From contig NC_084831.1 of NCBI RefSeq assembly GCF_033115175.1, positions 79,059,502-79,123,501 of the forward strand: DNA of 64,000 nt, in the 5' to 3' direction. Below are positions 58,945 through 64,000 of this stretch, one piece after another (within the stretch, counting starts at the first letter, position 1; the number at the start of each line of letters is the position of its first letter). The notes under the pieces are model-generated. The model ran no database searches. It had not been told where the DNA came from and saw only the letters and a program-made list of their open reading frames with translations. The position numbers and the translations under genes were made by a program. Origin of the DNA: Lepus europaeus (taxonomy: Eukaryota > Chordata > Mammalia > Lagomorpha > Leporidae).

Positions 58945-59287
58945 TTTTTTTGTTTGTTTGTTTTTAAAGATTTATTTTTAAAAAGTTACAGAGAGAGGTA
59001 GAGACTGAGAGAGAGAAGTGTTCCAATTACTGGTTTACTCCTCAAATGGCTGCAACGCCCCCCCCCAGAGCTGAGCTGATCTGAAGCCAGGAGCCAGGAG
59101 CTTCTTCCAGGTCTCCCATGTGGGTGCAAAGGCCCAAGGACTTGGACCATCCTCTCTGCTGCTTTCCCAGGTGCATTATTAGGGAGCTGGATTAAAAGCA
59201 GAGCAGCTGGGACTCAAACCAGCACCTACATGTGATGCCGGCATTGTAGGCTGGGGCTTTAACCCACAGTGCCACAACACCAGCCCT
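58945..59287 (-). repeat. C-repeat SINE with 17-bp target duplication
   Basis: Reverse copy. Flanked by GGAGCTCCCTGACTCTT at 58928-58944 and 59288-59304, a perfect 17-bp duplication. Confidence 0.93.
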
Positions 59288-59304
59288 GGAGCTCCCTGAC
59301 TCTT

Positions 59305-60180
59305 AAAGTGCTTCCTAATCAGACACAACCACATCCAGGTCAGTGGCTTCTCCAGCACAGGCAGAGCCATCTCTCTGGCTCAGCCTCCTCATTGTCTCTT
59401 GCTTGCTTCTTTAGATCTGACTTTATGGCACTGACCTTATTTGTCCTCTCTTCTTTCCTCTTTTTGTCCTAATCATTCATTCATCCTTTAGTTAATAGGT
59501 GGTGAGTACCCTTCTATATGTCAAGCATGTTCTAGATGCTCAAGTGAATGAGGAATGTCTGCTATTAGGGAGCTCAGAGCCTCATGGGGAGCACAGATGA
59601 TAAAGTGTGATGGCATCCAGTGAAGGGAACCCATGCCCAAACACTGAGTGAGGGCTAAATGATGAGGCAGCTAAGACTCAGATGAATGGAATACTTTACC
59701 CAAGTTCCTTCAGGTGGCTAATGAAAAGGTTGAAACCGACGAGATCAGTCAAGAACAAAAACGCCTGGCCTCCTGCCACCACCTCCCTCCTGAGGCTTCC
59801 CAGAGCCCCACAATCCGTGCCTTCTCTGGTTCTTTTTCAAATCCATTTGCACATAATTCCCACTCACTGTTTCCCCAGCACTGATCTATTCCTACCTCAG
59901 AATTCACATTCATCACTAGAGCCAAATGTCTGCCTATCCTCCTCTAAGGATTGCTATACTGATAAATTGAACTGGTAGATGTAAAAGCATTTTGAGACTA
60001 TTGTGCAATACAAACCTAAGTACCAGAACCAAGAAGAACCATATCAATTCAATCAATAAATTAGCCAAAGGATCCATCACTGATAAATAGGAGGTTCTGT
60101 GGTGGGTAACATATGAGTTACATGACAGCATGAACCCATCCTTAAAGGAATTCATGGAGTTAGTGGTATAAGGTTAAAGA
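59305..60180. other. Unique sequence with an L2 remnant
   Basis: 59470-59650 ('GAGTACCCTTCTATATGTC' and following) is an L2 3' end. No gene in the rest. Confidence 0.45.
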
Positions 60181-60184
60181 GGGA

Positions 60185-60295
60185 AGAAAGTCAGCATTTA
60201 TAGAGTACCTGTCATGTAGTATGCACAGTGCTACCTGCCTTTCCTTCCACTATCTCACAACAATAATCCTCACAACAACCTAGGAGGTATTCATT
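60185..60295 (-). repeat. MIR remnant
   Basis: 'CATTTATAGAGTACCTGTC' and 'CAACAACCTAGGAGGTATTC' in order match a reverse MIR. Confidence 0.6.
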
Positions 60296-60344
60296 ACTTT
60301 CTTCAATGTATGTAAGGAATGTCCTTTCTCAACCTCTGTCTTCT

Positions 60345-60560
60345 TGTACAGTACAGCATAGGAGCTAAAAAGCCTTGGATCACAACCCGAACTGCTTGAA
60401 TCTGTATCTAGACATTGATGATTACTTTTTGTGACTCTCAACAAATTACTCAGACTTTCTGTGCCTTGGTTGTAAAATCAGGATAAGAATAGAACCAGCT
60501 TTATGCTTTGTTGTAAGGGTATGGTTCAGAGTAAGCAGTAGATAAAAGTTAGGTATCATC
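60345..60560 (+). repeat. MIR remnant
   Basis: 'TTTGTGACTCTCAACAAATT' and 'TTTCTGTGCCTTGG' in order match MIR on the plus strand. Confidence 0.6.
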
Positions 60561-61359
60561 ATCAGCAACAGCATTCAGCCCTTTTTATTGGCAAAACCTT
60601 CTTGGATCTCCTATCACTAATTGGTCTCTTTTATTTCTGTATCCTCACATTACTATGGGCATGCCTCTCATCACCTTCTTATCTGTACCTGGTTATTGCA
60701 TAAAAAACGCTCAATCTATGTTGAAGATTGGATGAATGGATTTTCTATTTCCCAAAACTAAGTCACATGCTCACAGAAGGTAAGGAGTATTGTGCTTTTT
60801 GTTATAAGGCAGACAAAACACCTGCATGTTCTAGATTAAAAAAAATACTTTCAAATGCATAGCAGACTTTCATGTAAATTCAAGGAATCTCCTTGGGGCA
60901 CACACACACACACACACAAACACTCACAATGGTAAACTGCCACTGAAACACCCCCTTTCTGCCTTTCTCACTAACTTTGATGCTTGATTTTAAGGCTCCT
61001 ATAAAGTATGGAAGACAAAACTTAAGGCCTTCAAAGAGGGAAGAGTTGGAACAAAAGTGAGACTTGGAGAAAAAAAGATGCACACTCAGTGAAAGAGCAG
61101 ACTAGAAGGATCCACCTGTCTGAATGAAGGAAAACAAGCAAGTGTGTTTGTCTTGGCTTGGGCACATGAGATGTTAAAATTATAGACCTCCCCGAAAACA
61201 GGTTTTGGATTTGACTTTGTACTACCTACACGGACTGGAAAACCTCGGTTGAAAAGTTAGTTCAGAATTGTCCCAGGTTAGTAGCATCCAAGGGCACCTG
61301 GCAGAAGCAGCTCTTCTCCAGAGGGACAGGCACACAGGCCTCACAGGAGTCTAACAAAA
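60561..61359. other. Unassigned sequence with CA run
   Basis: A CA run is at 60899-60918. No gene. Confidence 0.4.
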
Positions 61360-61830
61360 TGAAAGTCACTAAGCATGAGATAACAATCTTAAATTAGAAA
61401 CCATGCTAAGAAACAAGTTACCACAAGTGAGAAAAAGCAGAAACCACAATGCATAGATATCTACCTTACATAAGTTATCATTACATGAATCGTTTACAAT
61501 GTTTAAAGAAATAAAGAAATCAAAAATGTTTTAAAAATTAAATAAAGCCTAAAAATAGAAGGCAGAATTGAGAATACTTAAATTTATATGTACAGATATA
61601 TAACATACATACATAAAATTATTAAAGTTAGAAATGTAATAAATGAGTAAAAGTACAATAGATATAGATAAAGAGAGAATTAGGGAACTGGAACATGAAT
61701 CTGGAGAAATTACTCCAGATACAGCAATAAAAAAGGGGGACACCAAAGAAATGAGAAATATGTGATGGTACAGGGGTCAGGAAACAAGAAAAGACAGTAT
61801 TCAGGGGAATTGCTGAAAGTAGTTCCAGAA
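61360..61830 (+). repeat. L1 ORF1-region fragment, decayed
   Basis: 'GAGAGAATTAGGGAACTGG' and 'CTGGAGAAATTACTCCAG' match old L1 ORF1 sequence in order. No open frame remains. Confidence 0.55.
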
Positions 61831-61854
61831 TTAAGCAGTAAGAAGCGGGATTTT

Positions 61855-62140
61855 TTTACATGGTAGATGTCATGTCAATATTTGTTTAGTTGGATTACAG
61901 GGCCTCTAGCATTTGCTTGTTCTTTGCTTCATACATTTATTTTTAAAATTTTCACCACAGATCCAGAGGTGAGCAAAACAAACTCCTTGTGTTCTGGATG
62001 AAGATGATATTATATGTGAATAAATTAAAACTTAAGATCTTTTTAGATTATAAGAAGGGCTATGAAGGAAAGAAAAAATTAAGAGATATAGGGGATACGA
62101 TTTCACTAAAGAAGTGAAACTTCAATAAGAAGTCATTTGA
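61855..62140 (+). repeat. L2-like remnant
   Basis: 'GTGAGCAAAACAAACTCC' then 'AGAAGGGCTATGAAGGAAAG' are L2 3' landmarks. Confidence 0.5.
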
Positions 62141-62141
62141 A

Positions 62142-62225
62142 GGGGTCAGTGTTGAGGCACAGTGGGCTAAGACACTGCCTGGGATGCCAGCATCCCATAA
62201 GGGTGATGGTTCAAAAAAAAAAAAA
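62142..62225 (+). repeat. SINE head-only copy with poly-A
   Basis: About 70 nt of the tRNA-related C-repeat head ('GGGGTCAGTGTTGAGGCACA' to 'GATGGTTC'), then directly an A run at 62213-62225. The rest of the SINE is absent. Confidence 0.7.
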
Positions 62226-62533
62226 GTATAGGAAAGGGAAAGAGGAATTAATGATGATTTTTAGTTTTGTATATTGAGTGACTGACTGAATGATGTGACC
62301 ATTTTCCAATGTGGAGACAAGTAGAAGAGTAATGTGATTGGGTTAGGGTGGGAACATGGAGCGGGGATTCTGTTGAGGGCATGTTAAGCTTGAGATGCCT
62401 GTCAGATGTCCAAGGAGACAGGTATATATATAAGAATACAAGATACTTCCAAACATTCAGGAAAAATGGAATGTTCATTTTGTTATAAAAATTTTTTGAA
62501 ATCCGTGTGTAGTTTTTTCAAAATGTACATTTT
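62226..62533. other. Unassigned AT-rich sequence
   Basis: No gene. The right end (from about 62460) may be part of a short DNA transposon with 62885-62985. Confidence 0.35.
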
Positions 62534-62546
62534 TCATGAACTTTTT

Positions 62547-62884
62547 TTTTTTTTTGACAGGCAGAGTTAGACAGCGAGAGAGAGAGAGAGAGACAGAGAC
62601 AGAGAGAAAGGTCTTCCTTTGCCGTTGGTTCACCCCCAAGTGGCTGCTACGGCTGGCGAGCTGCGCTTATCTGAAGCCAGGAGCCAGGTGCTTCCTCCTG
62701 GTCTCCCATGAGGTGCAGGGCCCAAGGACCTGGGCCATCCTCCACTACCTTCCCTGGCCACAGCAGAGAGCTGGACTGGAAGAGGAGCAACCAGGACAGA
62801 ATCCTGCGCCCCAACTGGGACTAGAACCCAGGGTGCCGGCGCTGCAGGCAGAGGATTAGCCTATTGAGAGCCACAGCGCCAGCC
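62547..62884 (-). repeat. Young C-repeat SINE with 13-bp target duplication
   Basis: Reverse copy, 'TTGACAGGCAGAGTTAG' to head 'CCACAGCGCCAGCC'. Flanked by TCATGAACTTTTT at 62534-62546 and 62885-62897. Confidence 0.95.
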
Positions 62885-62985
62885 TCATGAACTTTTTGAA
62901 GACCCTTCATATGCTTGTATCTCAACAAAAATTTGGCATCAAAATGAACTTAACTTTTGATTCAATTTTCCATGAATTTTTAAAG
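62885..62985 (-). repeat. Possible mariner-type MITE fragment
   Basis: 'CATGAACTTTTTGAAG' and further right 'TTTTCCATGAATTTTTAAAG' are two related ends, inverse to the one at 53247. Interrupted by the SINE at 62547. Confidence 0.4.
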
Positions 62986-64000
62986 CACCTTTATATGGAG
63001 GACCTCAGGAAAATGAGCCCCATGCTAAGGAATACTAATACTTGATTCTGCGTTAAAGATCTACCTGTATTATCAGTGTGTTCAGGGATAAACATTGGAG
63101 TCTGACCACTTCTAGCCACAGACTCTATGTGAAAAAGGTCGGTGTAATTCTTGAGTTCAGGCCATTCTTTCTGACCTCCTACCCAACCCAGAGGCAGAGA
63201 ATGAATTTTTTCCAAGCCTATCTAACCCTGAAGCTTTTGGTAGCTGCTGTAATTTTAAGCCAATGGGCTTTCTGAGGGATGCCAAAAGACTGAATACAGA
63301 AAATGCCTCAGTGACAACCCCAAGCAGCTGTTGTGTGGGGAAGGGTGGAGAAGTCCTCATGTCATCTGGCTCCCACCCACTCCCGCCCACCAGCTGAGAG
63401 CATTGTGTCCAAGAGATCCAAGGGAGTAGAGTCAAGAAAATGACACATCAGGAGGTACAAAGGAAAAGGAGATCCCAGCATGAGGTAATGACTGAAAAAT
63501 GCCCATTACATAAGCGAAAGTGAAACCCAAGGAACATATAAACAAAGGGTATCAGATTGATATAAAAATACAAGAAGCTCACTCTGTGGTTGCTGACATA
63601 CATCATTGTGGAAACAGAATCATGTCCAAAATGACTATGGTTAAGCTTGGAACCACATGACAGAAGCATCAGGAAGTTCCAAAAGAATCAAGAATAATTT
63701 GAACAAAGTAGCATTCTTTCCCTGGCTTAGGGCTTTGATAGAAGAGACAGCTCCCAGGGGACCAAGCGCCTTCAGTAGTTCACATTAGAGAAGGAAGCTA
63801 GTGCCTTTGAAAAGAAAGCACTGGTAAGTTGTCTGACATCTGACAGCACTCAGGATTCAGCCCGCTAGTCCGTTAAGACTGTAGTGGGATAGTTCTCTTC
63901 TCATAATACATAGATTCTGAGAAGCCACTGAGAGTTTCTCTCCTTGCTCATGAAAACCAGGACTATTATTTTAATCCTGAAGCTGATCATGCCCACTCTT
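62986..64000. other. Unassigned sequence to window end
   Basis: No gene or clear repeat is recognised. Confidence 0.4.

Overview
This is a 64 kb piece of mammalian nuclear DNA, most likely from rabbit (Oryctolagus cuniculus) or a close lagomorph relative. It carries about thirty copies of the lagomorph tRNA-derived C-repeat SINE, which no other mammalian order has. It also has old pan-mammalian repeats (MIR, L2, MaLR and MLT2-type LTRs, L1 fragments) and one spliced gene. SINE and other repeat names come from memory of the consensus sequences, and most repeat ends are approximate.

The only protein-coding gene I can support is CCN1 (CYR61), on the + strand at about 24426-27370. It has five exons with clean GT-AG introns, a TATA box, and a single AATAAA. 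Conceptual splicing gives a 387-residue secreted matricellular protein with the order signal peptide, IGFBP, VWC, TSP1 and CT cystine knot. All 38 mature cysteines are present. It is six residues longer than human CCN1, all in the acidic hinge between VWC and TSP1. The gene sits in a roughly 7 kb zone (20150-27400) with almost no repeats. That zone holds a CpG island about 3.5 kb upstream, which may be the alternative DDAH1 promoter that lies divergent to CCN1 in human. It also holds two identical perfect SRF (CArG) motifs, a promoter TEAD motif and a CRE-like site. This fits CCN1 as an immediate-early gene driven by SRF/MRTF and YAP/TEAD.

Layout. 1-9990: SINE-rich, with a repeat-free AT-rich block at 2700-3430 (possible conserved enhancer), MLT1 and MLT2 LTR remnants and an L1 ORF2 fragment. 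10000-20150: quieter, with an antisense MaLR provirus (12668-15400) and a few SINEs and MIRs. 20150-27400: CpG island, promoter and CCN1. 27400-31400: mostly unique 3' flank with an AP-1/TEAD motif pair. 31400-43750: SINEs, LTRs and L1 3' UTR remnants. 43750-47400: mostly unique. 47400-50800: old L1 3' UTR sequence broken up by nested SINEs. 50800-64000: unique sequence, young SINEs, a GC-rich patch at 56680-57600, and L1, L2 and MIR remnants.

I found no second gene, RNA gene or new system. Most open frames are chance frames in GC-rich DNA or inside SINEs. The most interesting points are regulatory (paired CArG boxes, the AP-1/TEAD pair, the distal AT-rich block), the CCN1 hinge expansion, and the nested-repeat histories.
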